Positions 34,811-43,496 of a stretch of 64,000 nt of DNA are shown one piece after another (the first letter of the stretch is position 1; each line of letters starts with the position of its first letter). Position numbers and translations under genes: made by a program. Location: the NCBI RefSeq assembly GCF_015062615.1, contig NZ_SUUH01000009.1, positions 19,896 through 83,895 of the forward strand. Reading direction: 5' to 3'. A model generated the notes under the pieces. The model had not been told where the DNA came from. It saw nothing but the letters and a program-made list of their open reading frames with translations, and searched no databases. Source of the DNA: Denitrobacterium detoxificans (GTDB lineage: Bacteria > Actinomycetota > Coriobacteriia > Coriobacteriales > Eggerthellaceae).

Positions 34811-36984
34811 TACGCACCTGCTTTCTGAACGGTAAGCACGGCGTCACGCACCATGCCGGAGCCATACGCGGCTTCCACGGCAAAGGGAACCAAATCGGCG
34901 ACGTTCACGCCCACGCCCTTCGCATGGGCCTCACCGGAACTCATACGGCCGAACCCTTCGGGAACGAACACCGCACCCGGAACAACGCGGTTCGTCACGC
35001 GCACGCGCGCTGTAAGATCAGATTGGTTCGCCAAGGTCACGGTATCGCCATCGGCAATACCCAAGCGCTTCGCATCGTCCTCGTTCAGCCACACACGCGA
35101 CAGATCGTACTTGGAAATAAGCATGGCAATGGCATCGTCGTCTGCAGCAAGCCCACCGGCATTCACGGGCAAGGCGCCCGAAGCCAGCGCAAGCTGGCCG
35201 TCGGCCAGGACGTGCGTCGGCTCGACCCACATGGGCGATGCCGACAGGCCCGCCGCCTTGCACGTATCGCTTGCGAATTCGATCTTGCCGCTGGGAGTGC
35301 CCCACACGGGCAGTTCGCCATACGTCACGGCATCTTCTGCGAGCGAAACGGTGCCCACGCTCACGGCGCCATCGTAGCTTACGCCCACGCTTTCCAGCTG
35401 GGCGCGCGCAACATCTTCCAAGCTGAAATCGAACGCATCGCCCACGCCACACGCTTTGGCCAGCCCGCCAAAAATCTCGTCTAGGGGCTTCGTTCCAGCA
35501 TGCAGCACATCAATCGCTGCGCCATGCATGACCACGCTGGGAGTGGGACCATCCACGAACGCCGGCAAATCCGCGCGCTCCAGATAGCTCACATCGGGCA
35601 GCACGTACTGGCACGCCTGCGCGGTTTCGCAGAGCTCGGTACCCACGTACACCGAAAGGTCGCACCCTTCGATGGCGGAACGGACGTACGAAGGGCTCGA
35701 AGCGTCGGCCACATAATCGGTTTCGCAGAAGATGACGCCATGCAGCGCACCCTCGTGCGCAGCCTTCAGGGCAACGGCGGACGAACCGCCCACCTGCGCA
35801 GCCAACGGGTAGTCGACATCGCCCACACGCTGCGCGTTTGGCGCTGCAACGGCTTCAATGCCATCCAGTTCACCAGGACGAACGCATACGTCAACAAGCG
35901 CGCCGCCCTTCTGGTTGTAGCAGCCAAGCAGTGCGTTCAGCAGCGCCGTCGCACGAGCAAGCTCGCCCGAGTTGCCGTACAGCGCACCGTTGCCCTCGCG
36001 AAGGCCAAGCGACACAGAGCACGCCGGGGCGGCATTGCGCAGCTCCACAGCCAGACGCTCGATGCTATCCTCGGGCAGGCCCGTAACGCCTTCCGCCCAC
36101 TTCGCGCCGTACGAGGAAACGGCAGCGCGATACTCATCGAACCCAGCACCCTGGGCATCGACAAACGCCTTGTCGTACCCATCTCGCAGCAGCTCGGCCG
36201 AAAGCGCAAGCACGAGCGCAAGCTGCGAACCGGGCTTGAGGCCCAGCCATTCGCTGGCAAAACGCGTATCTCCCGACTGTACGGGACCCGCCATGACGAT
36301 GCGCGCGCCGTTCTGACGCGCTGCTTCCAGGGCGGCAATATGCGCCGGACGCATGCCATCCAGAGCGCCATCGCAAATGAACAGCGTCATCTGGGAATGC
36401 TCCACATCGGGGGTGTAGCCTTCCGCCCCAATGGCGGCATAGGTGCCCGCCTTGCGCGAAAGGGAATGGGCGGCATCGTCGGTATAGACGTTCGCGCTGC
36501 CCAAAGCCCACATAAGGCGCTTGCCATAAAACGAGCTCGTGGGCCTGCCGTCGCCGATGAAGGCCAGCTCCTGCGGCTGCATGCCGCCAATGCGCGTGGC
36601 AATCTCGCTGAACGCCTGATCCCAGGTAATGGGGTCGAACCCGCCTTGGGCATTCCGCTTCAGCGGCTCCACCAGTCGATCTTCGCCCTCCGCCACGCGC
36701 GGGTACGCATAGCCGATAGCGCACAACTTGCCAGCGGCAGAAGGATTCTCGGCATCGCCGATCACCTTCCCCAGCTTGCCCTTGTTTACGTACGCGGTGA
36801 AACCACAATTCGCGCCACAGCCATAGCACGTCGAGTGCACTTCGCGAACGTCTTCATCCGAATGGTAATTCACGCCAAACGCCTGGTCCCACGCGGAACG
36901 CGAGGCGCCAACCGCAGCGGTGGCAACCGCGGCACCCGCCGCCGTCGCCAGGAAACCCCTGCGGGTTATCGTTGTATCTTGCAT
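34810..36984 (-). CDS. Tat-exported molybdopterin oxidoreductase, Psr/Phs-like
   Basis: 724 aa from the ATG at 36984. Tat signal ITRRGFLATAAG; 4Fe-4S site Cys53-x2-Cys56-x3-Cys60-x27-Cys88 (STCYGCGANC). Size and subunit set (ferredoxin plus NrfD anchor) fit polysulfide/thiosulfate/tetrathionate reductases. The segment where those enzymes carry the molybdenum cysteine reads AAHSLSRKAG (171-180), with no cysteine but serines at 174 and 176. Substrate is therefore uncertain. Second gene of the operon, 24 bp after a Tat-type ferredoxin. Confidence 0.88.
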   Translation of the reverse strand: MQDTTITRRGFLATAAGAAVATAAVGASRSAWDQAFGVNYHSDEDVREVHSTCYGCGANCGFTAYVNKGKLGKVIGDAENPSAAGKLCAIGYAYPRVAEGEDRLVEPLKRNAQGGFDPITWDQAFSEIATRIGGMQPQELAFIGDGRPTSSFYGKRLMWALGSANVYTDDAAHSLSRKAGTYAAIGAEGYTPDVEHSQMTLFICDGALDGMRPAHIAALEAARQNGARIVMAGPVQSGDTRFASEWLGLKPGSQLALVLALSAELLRDGYDKAFVDAQGAGFDEYRAAVSSYGAKWAEGVTGLPEDSIERLAVELRNAAPACSVSLGLREGNGALYGNSGELARATALLNALLGCYNQKGGALVDVCVRPGELDGIEAVAAPNAQRVGDVDYPLAAQVGGSSAVALKAAHEGALHGVIFCETDYVADASSPSYVRSAIEGCDLSVYVGTELCETAQACQYVLPDVSYLERADLPAFVDGPTPSVVMHGAAIDVLHAGTKPLDEIFGGLAKACGVGDAFDFSLEDVARAQLESVGVSYDGAVSVGTVSLAEDAVTYGELPVWGTPSGKIEFASDTCKAAGLSASPMWVEPTHVLADGQLALASGALPVNAGGLAADDDAIAMLISKYDLSRVWLNEDDAKRLGIADGDTVTLANQSDLTARVRVTNRVVPGAVFVPEGFGRMSSGEAHAKGVGVNVADLVPFAVEAAYGSGMVRDAVLTVQKAGA

Positions 36985-37008
36985 CGTCTCATCCTTCCAC
37001 GTGCACAT

Positions 37009-37725
37009 TTACGGACGGACGAGCGCGCCGGCGATGTCGGCCGTGTTGATGATTCCGGCTTCGATGCATTCCTGATAGATGTCCTGCCAGTCGATGAACT
37101 TGATAGCGCCATTGGGGCACTGCTCGGCACAGCGGCCGCACGAAATGCACTTCGTGGACTTGCCGGTTTCGCTGGAAACCTGAGGCATGTTCCAGGGGCA
37201 GGCCTCGTGGCACATGCCGCAGCCAATGCATACGTCCTCGTTCACCACGCGCGCACCCGTTTCCGGATCGGCGGAAATCGCATGCACGGGGCAATTGTCC
37301 ACGCATGCCGGGTCGCTGCACTGCTTGCAGCTCTTAATGGTGAACTGGCAATTGTCGTAGATGCCGTCAAGCGTGTCGGGCGATGCGCCAAAGTTGTAGC
37401 TCTCCCACACGCGCACGCGTGCGGTCTGCTGGCTCACCCAGCCATCATTGCGCAGCGAGCACATCATCTCGCAGCGCTGACAGCCACTGCATCGTCCACG
37501 ATCGGTGACGATGAATTTCTGCGGCGTCGTCGAAATTTCGATACGACCGGCGGCAATGGCCTTTTCCGTAGCGCCCCATTTGGCAACCACGCCACCAACG
37601 ATAAGTCCGGCGACGCCGCAGCCGCACATGGTCAACACGTCGCGGCGGGTAATCCTCTTCGCAGGGGCAGCGGCTTCCTCCGCTCCCCGTACGGCAGCAT
37701 CGTTCTTCTGCTGTACGTCTGACAT
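37009..37725 (-). CDS. Tat-type multi-cluster ferredoxin
   Basis: 238 aa. An N-terminal ITRRDVLTMCG motif and hydrophobic stretch resemble a Tat signal anchor (residues about 24-50). Four clusters follow: CSGCQRCEMMCS, CKQCSDPACVDNCP, CIGCGMCHEACP and CISCGRCAEQCP. Proteins of this type are found beside AOR-family enzymes and molybdoenzymes as electron carriers. It heads the minus-strand operon and is divergent from the AOR gene, so it may serve either enzyme. Confidence 0.88.
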   Translation of the reverse strand: MSDVQQKNDAAVRGAEEAAAPAKRITRRDVLTMCGCGVAGLIVGGVVAKWGATEKAIAAGRIEISTTPQKFIVTDRGRCSGCQRCEMMCSLRNDGWVSQQTARVRVWESYNFGASPDTLDGIYDNCQFTIKSCKQCSDPACVDNCPVHAISADPETGARVVNEDVCIGCGMCHEACPWNMPQVSSETGKSTKCISCGRCAEQCPNGAIKFIDWQDIYQECIEAGIINTADIAGALVRP

Positions 37726-37844
37726 ACGCGTTACTCCTCCTTGTTGTCAGAAAAGCATCGCTTGCGAATGCGCTCCCGCATTCGCGCTCCCTCGTCTTCC
37801 ACCTTCGCAACGCGACCACTATCCCAGCCGCCGCACGCTACCCT

Positions 37845-37909
37845 TCCCCTCTTGCGGGGTAAAACCCACGCACTCGAAATCGTTTCTCGTTTTACCCCAC
37901 AAGAGGGTA
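37845..37909. promoter_or_regulatory. Paired 17-bp dyads in the AOR / Psr-like divergent region
   Basis: TCCCCTCTTGCGGGGTA (37845-37861) and TACCCCACAAGAGGGTA (37893-37909), centres 48 bp apart, lie within a larger 18-bp inverted repeat (37848-37865/37889-37906, one mismatch). Similar dyads occur at 41897 and 41953. The whole 310-bp region 37726-38035 separates two divergent respiratory genes; no gene is visible inside it. Confidence 0.7.
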
Positions 37910-38035
37910 CGGGGCATTTTTCCCAGGGGATACAGTGCACGCATTCGACTTATCAGACGAGTCGAGCGCATCGCCATCCATCTTTCCCTGGGCCACCCCG
38001 CAACGTGAACACCCACAGAGGATTTGGAGAGATAC

Positions 38036-40153
38036 ATGGCAGACGAGAAGTCATTCGGCTGGACCGGAAAGATGCTCCGCGTGAATCTGACCACCGGACG
38101 CATCACCACCGAACCCACCGAACCCTACAAGGCCTACATCGGCGGCATGGGCCTCGCGAACAAAATCATGTACGACGAAGTGCCCGCCGGCACCGAACCA
38201 TTCGACCCCGAGAATAAGATCATTTTCGCCGTGGGGCCGCTCACGGCAACCGGCGTACCCCTGGCAGGGCGCACCACCATCTGCAGCCTTTCCACGTACA
38301 CCACCGACCACCTGGTCGTCGACGCACACTGCGGTGGCATGCTGGGCGCGAAGATGAAGATGGCCGGCTATGACGCCATCATCGTGGAAGGCGCCAGCGA
38401 CAAGCCCGTATACCTGGCCATCCACAACGACGACGTGAAGATCAAGAGCGCGGCGGCCGTTTGGGGCCAGGGCACCCGCGCCACCACGGAAATGCTCAGC
38501 CGCCTGGAAGGCACGCGTACGTGCGTAGCCGCCATTGGCCAGGCAGGAGAGAACCTCCTCCCCTATTCCTGCATCATCAACTCCCGCAATCATTCCGCAG
38601 GCGCAGGCACGGGCGCAGTCATGGGCTCCAAGAAGCTGAAGGCCCTGGTCATCGAAGGCGACAAGCCCATCTACGTAGCCGACCCCAAAGCGGTGGCCGA
38701 GCTTTCCGACTACATGCTTCGCGAGATCATCGGCTCGAACAACAACCACGTGGTGCCCAGCACGCAGCAGGAGTGGGCCGAATTCTACGATGCCGATTCC
38801 CGTTGGACGGCGGCAAAGGGCCTGAACTGGGAGCTCGCCGAAGGCGGCCCCATCGAAACCGGAGAGCCGAAACCCGGCGAGCTGAACACGGTCGGCTACC
38901 GCTGCATGAAGTCCACCAAGGACCTGGGCCCCGCGGCATCCGCGTACACCATCAAGATGAACGGCTGCCACAGCTGCCCCATTCACTGCTATAGCGACCT
39001 GCGCGTCGAGGGATCGGGCGAAGCGGGCGCATTCGAGACCTCGGGCAACACGTGCGCCGCAAACTTCCCGTGGCGCTATGCCGAGACCATCCTGAAAACG
39101 GGCATCAGCCAGAAGGAAATGCCCGACGAATACGTCACCTTCAACGCAGCCATCGGCACCACCATGGACGACCTGGGTCTCTGGTGCAATTACGCAAGCC
39201 TGCACCGCGACATTGCGCACTGCATCAAGGAAGGCATCTTCAAGCGCGTGCTGCCCGCGGAAGAATACAACATGTTCGACTGGAGCAAGCTCACCCCGGA
39301 AAACGCCGACCCGAGTGTCTGCGTGCAGATCCTGCGCCACATCGCCCAGAACGACAACGAAATGGCCTACGTCGCCCACGGCGACATCGTCTGGTGCGAG
39401 CGCTGGGACGACATGGAATGGTTCGACAACAAGGCGTCGACCATGATCAACTACCGTGGCTGGCCCGTGCATCATGCCGCCGAATGCTTCGGCCAGGTGG
39501 GCATGCTGTACAACATGGTGTTCAACCGCGACGACATGATTCATTCCGCCGTAAACTTCCAGGGCAGCGGCCTGCCGCTCGACCTGAAGAAGGCCATCGC
39601 AGCCGAGGTATGGGGCGGCGAAGACGCCATCGACCCGCCGAAGAATTACACGCCCATGAACGAGCATAAGGCGAATTTCGCCTGGTGGAGCGTGGTTACC
39701 GACGTACTGCACGACAGCCTGACGCTGTGCAACTGGGTATGGCCCATGACGTGCAGCCCCACGAAGGCGCGCGACTACCGCGGCGACCTGGACCTGGAAG
39801 CAAAGTTCTTCAAGGCGGTCACCGGCCAGGACGTCACTACCGAGGAACTGTACGAAATCGGCGAGAAGATTACCACGCTGCAGCGCTGCAACACCATGCG
39901 CGGCATGCGCACCGACGACTTCCGCAACGTGCACGACGTGGCAACCAAGTGGACCTTCACGCAAGACCCCGACATCCCCGCATTCAGCGAAGGTACCGTA
40001 AAGCTGGACTGGGAAGACTGGCAGAAGGCCCTGAGCATGTTCTACGCACGCTTCTCGTGGGACGAGCAGAAGGGTTGCCCCACCGCCGCCTACCTGGATG
40101 CGCATGGCATGAGCGACATCAAGGCAGACCTGCAGGCCGAAGGCCTCATGTAG
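38036..40153 (+). CDS. Aldehyde ferredoxin oxidoreductase family protein
   Basis: 705 aa from the ATG at 38036 after TTGGAGAG. GWTGKMLRVNLTTGRI and YIGGMGLANKIMYDE open the AOR N-terminal domain; NSRNHSAGAGTGAVMGSKKLKA and the cluster motif NGCHSCPIHCYSDL (CX2CX3C) are diagnostic. These tungsten- or molybdenum-bis-pterin enzymes interconvert carboxylates and aldehydes with ferredoxin; some family members act on other substrates. No signal peptide, so cytoplasmic. Divergent from the Tat-type ferredoxin operon and followed by a LuxR gene on the opposite strand. Confidence 0.94.
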   Translation: MADEKSFGWTGKMLRVNLTTGRITTEPTEPYKAYIGGMGLANKIMYDEVPAGTEPFDPENKIIFAVGPLTATGVPLAGRTTICSLSTYTTDHLVVDAHCGGMLGAKMKMAGYDAIIVEGASDKPVYLAIHNDDVKIKSAAAVWGQGTRATTEMLSRLEGTRTCVAAIGQAGENLLPYSCIINSRNHSAGAGTGAVMGSKKLKALVIEGDKPIYVADPKAVAELSDYMLREIIGSNNNHVVPSTQQEWAEFYDADSRWTAAKGLNWELAEGGPIETGEPKPGELNTVGYRCMKSTKDLGPAASAYTIKMNGCHSCPIHCYSDLRVEGSGEAGAFETSGNTCAANFPWRYAETILKTGISQKEMPDEYVTFNAAIGTTMDDLGLWCNYASLHRDIAHCIKEGIFKRVLPAEEYNMFDWSKLTPENADPSVCVQILRHIAQNDNEMAYVAHGDIVWCERWDDMEWFDNKASTMINYRGWPVHHAAECFGQVGMLYNMVFNRDDMIHSAVNFQGSGLPLDLKKAIAAEVWGGEDAIDPPKNYTPMNEHKANFAWWSVVTDVLHDSLTLCNWVWPMTCSPTKARDYRGDLDLEAKFFKAVTGQDVTTEELYEIGEKITTLQRCNTMRGMRTDDFRNVHDVATKWTFTQDPDIPAFSEGTVKLDWEDWQKALSMFYARFSWDEQKGCPTAAYLDAHGMSDIKADLQAEGLM

Positions 40154-40182
40154 GCACACGGCGCTACAACAGCCAAACTAAT

Positions 40183-40213
40183 AGGGCCCGCGAGATCCCC
40201 TCTCGCGGGCCCT
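40183..40213. terminator. Bidirectional terminator between AOR and the third LuxR gene
   Basis: AGGGCCCGCGAGA and TCTCGCGGGCCCT form a perfect 13-bp stem with loop TCCCC; TCTTCAT follows on plus. It lies between convergent genes. Confidence 0.88.
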
Positions 40214-40236
40214 TCTTCATATGACGACGGCCGAAT

Positions 40237-41808
40237 CTAGCGGGCGTACTCCCTTAGGTAATCCAAGACGTCCTGGCGTGAATGCAAGCCCGTCTTGCCA
40301 TAGATTCTCTTGATGTGCGCATGCACAGTGCCAGGACTAATGAAGAGCTCCTCGGCCACGCGCTGCTGGGTCTTTCCCAAGGCGTACTGCACGAGCACTT
40401 CCTCCTCGCGCTCGGTGAGCAGGAACTGTTGACCCAGCTCATGCACGCCTTCTTCCATGGCCATGCGCATGGCGTCTTCGCGCGACGTAGGCTCGACACC
40501 CTCATCCAGACCCATGAGGTTCTTGATCACGGGATGATTAGACGTTGCGACTTCGTGGCTGGCATCGGAGCCTTCGCCGCCGTGCGCAGCGTTTCGTCCA
40601 TCCATGTACACCAAGATGAGCTGGCCCAAAATAAACTGGGCGGAAATCACCATCGCAACGCCCATGATCGCCATAATCTGAACGGGATCAACGCCCAAAA
40701 CGGCCAAACCGCCTTCGGCCATGCGAGCAAGAGCGCGCGGCGCCAGGAACACGGCGAACCCGCTGAGCATGTAGTACCACGGATCGCGATAGCCATAGCT
40801 CATAAACGCAATGATGACGTACCAGTCGAACACCACCATCAGGGCGTTCGTCGACGTGCTCAAGCATGCGCCCACGCCCATGTCATCCGGCAGCAGTGCG
40901 TACGCAACGATGGCCAAGCAGCCTAGCGCCTGCATGATTTGCCAAATGCCCACCGTCATGACGCGCGTGCGCCCACGCAGCACGGCAACTACGATACTCA
41001 TGCATAAGGTGATAACAATTACGGCATACGCAACGCGATGCACGGGCCCCAAGGCAATGCCCTCGCCTGCAGGGTACCCACGCAAAAGGCCAATAACCAC
41101 CGACAAGAACGCAATGCCCAGGCCCGTTACCATAAGGAACTTGCTACTGGAAACGTTGTCCTCCATAAAGCCGAAGTAATCGCTACGCAGCGTGGGGCTC
41201 TCTATCTCGAATGCTTTCTTGCGCTTACGCGCAGCGCGAATAAGGGGAACCTGGAGCGCAGCCAAGAGCGGCGAGCACACGTTGTCGACCGGATCGGGCA
41301 GAAACGCGAATACGAGCAGCACCACTTCGCTGATGGCAAGCGCGCCCATGGCAACAACGACGGCCGTGCTCGTGCTGCAGCCCCGCACGCGCCGCAGCCA
41401 ATAGCCAATATTCATATAGCCCAGGAACTCATTAGCGGCGTGCATCACGAGCAGCACATCTACCGACACCCCGGGGGTATGCTCGAGCGCGCTCAATAGC
41501 ACAAGTACAAGCGCCTGCAGCCCAATGAGCGCATGTCCGATGATGTTGACCTGGCGCTTCGTGAACCGAACATTACCCAGCCACAACCATGCCGCAACGA
41601 TGAACGCCGGAATAAGCGACACGAGCGTGGCGCCATCGGTGAAGAGACCCTGGTCGGTTTCAACATAGCTTCCGTAGCTTCCGACAATCAGGCAGTCGCG
41701 TGCGCATACAAGACCGATAATCGTAGGAATCAAGGGCGCATACACACGCACGGCCTCACGCACCCCCGAAAAGACGCCCGCCTTACGCGCGCCCTCTTCG
41801 TTATTCAT
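40237..41808 (-). CDS. Membrane-embedded LuxR-family transcriptional regulator
   Basis: 523 aa, start after GAGGGAGGG. About ten to twelve hydrophobic segments, a linker (NAAHGGEGSDASHE), then the LuxR domain: LTEREEEVLVQYALG, FISPGTVHAHIKRIYGKTGLHSRQDV. It sits between AOR and the scaffold-protein pair, whose intergenic regions share a dyad type, so it is the best candidate for the factor binding those sites. Confidence 0.9.
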   Translation of the reverse strand: MNNEEGARKAGVFSGVREAVRVYAPLIPTIIGLVCARDCLIVGSYGSYVETDQGLFTDGATLVSLIPAFIVAAWLWLGNVRFTKRQVNIIGHALIGLQALVLVLLSALEHTPGVSVDVLLVMHAANEFLGYMNIGYWLRRVRGCSTSTAVVVAMGALAISEVVLLVFAFLPDPVDNVCSPLLAALQVPLIRAARKRKKAFEIESPTLRSDYFGFMEDNVSSSKFLMVTGLGIAFLSVVIGLLRGYPAGEGIALGPVHRVAYAVIVITLCMSIVVAVLRGRTRVMTVGIWQIMQALGCLAIVAYALLPDDMGVGACLSTSTNALMVVFDWYVIIAFMSYGYRDPWYYMLSGFAVFLAPRALARMAEGGLAVLGVDPVQIMAIMGVAMVISAQFILGQLILVYMDGRNAAHGGEGSDASHEVATSNHPVIKNLMGLDEGVEPTSREDAMRMAMEEGVHELGQQFLLTEREEEVLVQYALGKTQQRVAEELFISPGTVHAHIKRIYGKTGLHSRQDVLDYLREYAR

Positions 41809-41896
41809 AACCCTCCCTCAAAAACCATGGCTCACCGTCGCTCCTCCTCGCGACGAGCCATACCCACTCTACCCTAAGCCTAGGACATTCCCAATT

Positions 41897-41969
41897 TCTC
41901 CTCTTATAGGAGACGAAACATTTAACCAGGTTATAACGCCGTTTTTAGATTTACCCCCTTATAGGGTAC
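41897..41969. promoter_or_regulatory. Paired 17-bp dyads upstream of the LuxR gene and the scaffold operon
   Basis: TCTCCTCTTATAGGAGA (41897-41913) and TACCCCCTTATAGGGTA (41953-41969), centres 56 bp apart, in the 208-bp divergent region. The second matches the AOR-side site closely, including the following CGGGG. The sites stand 48-120 bp before the gene at 42017. Confidence 0.72.
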
Positions 41970-42016
41970 GGGGAAATGGGCCTGCTTCTCATAATGAGGG
42001 CCCAAGGAGGAGGCCC

Positions 42017-42853
42017 ATGGAAACGCAAAGCGCCGAAGCGCCCAACTACAAACAGCAAGCAGAAGAGCTGCATGCCGCCCTTGGCGCGGCACTCGAGGAC
42101 ATCCGCAGCCAGTCATGCGACAGCGCCCTCGTTACCCCCGAGCGCTGGAACGCAACGGGTATGGCTCCCACATGGATGGACACCGAGGCTTTCACCGACG
42201 CCGTAAGGGATGCATTGGTCAAATTCCACGCATCACCCGGCGAGCTCGATTGCGGCGCCACCAGCGGAGCCGAACAGATCGAGCCCACAGACGAAGCTGA
42301 GGCCGCTACCGAAACGCCATCGGACGAAGAGGAAGCCGCCGCTGTCACGCGCGCCAACGCTGATGCCGCGGACGAAGTTGATTCCGAAATGCCGGGTGAA
42401 GAGTCAAGCACGGCACAGAACCAGCCTGCATCGCTCGACGAAGCGCTTGCAGCGCTACCCGCGATCCCCTGCGCGGACATCTGCGTTCTTGAAGGCAAGA
42501 GCACAACGTATTTCTACTCGAACGCCTACATGACCGACGCGTATGCGAACTGGGCATTCCTTGCGCAGGAAGACGACAAGGTTCAAACCTTCGTTTCCGT
42601 GGTGCGCGAGGACTCGCGCGTCTATCCGCGCCCCATGGTGTATCGCTCGCTTTTGAACCCACCGTTCCGCATGACCGAAGACGAAGTGTTGCAATGCTGG
42701 CAGACGGTGCAGGAAACGGGAAAGTTTCCCGACATTGAAAGCTGCGAAGCGAGCAATGGCGACGTGTACTTCTTTTCCACCGACTACCTTTCGCCCCGAT
42801 ACGCGCAATCGCTTGCCGAATACGAATCGGTAGAGCGCCTGGCAAACCCATAG
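42017..42853 (+). CDS. Hypothetical protein with acidic linker
   Basis: 278 aa, start after AAGGAGG. A helical N-terminal part (about 1-75), a long Glu/Ala/Thr-rich acidic linker (about 80-140), and a folded C-terminal domain (VLEGKSTTYFYSNAYMTD; YRSLLNPPFRMTEDEVLQC). No signal peptide. Not recognised. It is 13 bp before the scaffold gene and shares its putative operator with AOR, so it may act in maturation or use of an iron-sulfur or pterin enzyme. Confidence 0.7.
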   Translation: METQSAEAPNYKQQAEELHAALGAALEDIRSQSCDSALVTPERWNATGMAPTWMDTEAFTDAVRDALVKFHASPGELDCGATSGAEQIEPTDEAEAATETPSDEEEAAAVTRANADAADEVDSEMPGEESSTAQNQPASLDEALAALPAIPCADICVLEGKSTTYFYSNAYMTDAYANWAFLAQEDDKVQTFVSVVREDSRVYPRPMVYRSLLNPPFRMTEDEVLQCWQTVQETGKFPDIESCEASNGDVYFFSTDYLSPRYAQSLAEYESVERLANP

Positions 42854-42866
42854 AAACGAGAACGAC

Positions 42867-43481
42867 ATGCCTTCCGACGAGGTACGTAACATATACAAAG
42901 AGATTGAAGATCGTCACGTCATCCGCACGGCAGACGTATACCAGACGCACATGGAGAACGGCGTGCGCGGCTATTCCGACAAGCTGCTTTCCGTAGTGGC
43001 GGACTTCACGAACAGCGGCATACCCGAAGGCTGCAACGCGCGCGGCATGGCGGGCAAGAGCAAGCGCGGAGAAGTCGCCTGCCAGATATTCGGCACCATC
43101 AACCCCGAAACGCGCACCATCGAGCACGCGGGCTTCCGCAGCCGCGGCTGCATCGCCATCACGGCATCCGCAAGCATGCTCTGCCAGATGATCGAAGGCA
43201 AATCGATCGAGGAGGCGCTTGCCATCAGCGACAACGACATCGTGCGAGCGCTTGACGGCGTGCCCTCAGACAAACGCGACACTCCCATCTTCGCTATGGA
43301 GGCATGCCACGCCATGATTGGCGACTGGCTTATCGCCCAAGGCGAGTTCGACGAGCTCGACGCGCTTACGCCCTGCGACATGGGCAGCGTTACCTGCCTA
43401 CTCTGCGAACATTGCAGCCTACGCGACCTGCGCTACGACCTTCTTGCCGAGCAAGCCGGCGCAGCTAGCGTACGCAGCTAG
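42867..43481 (+). CDS. NifU/IscU-like iron-sulfur scaffold protein
   Basis: 204 aa. YSDKLLSVVADFTNSG opens like IscU. The three ligand positions are visible in GCNARG, RSRGCIAITASASML (with the family Ser/Ala pattern) and EACHAMIGDWL. The C-terminus has extra cysteines (TPCDMGSVTCLLCEHCS). Scaffolds assemble Fe-S clusters before transfer. No SUF/ISC partners are near; its place beside AOR suggests a dedicated scaffold. The first ligand context is not the usual CGD. Confidence 0.8.
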   Translation: MPSDEVRNIYKEIEDRHVIRTADVYQTHMENGVRGYSDKLLSVVADFTNSGIPEGCNARGMAGKSKRGEVACQIFGTINPETRTIEHAGFRSRGCIAITASASMLCQMIEGKSIEEALAISDNDIVRALDGVPSDKRDTPIFAMEACHAMIGDWLIAQGEFDELDALTPCDMGSVTCLLCEHCSLRDLRYDLLAEQAGAASVRS

Positions 43482-43496
43482 CGGCTCGAAGGCGCC

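Noticed and set aside
38051..40159. 702-codon minus-strand frame opposite the AOR gene
   Set aside because: Antisense shadow of an unambiguous AOR; His/Val-rich composition without motifs.
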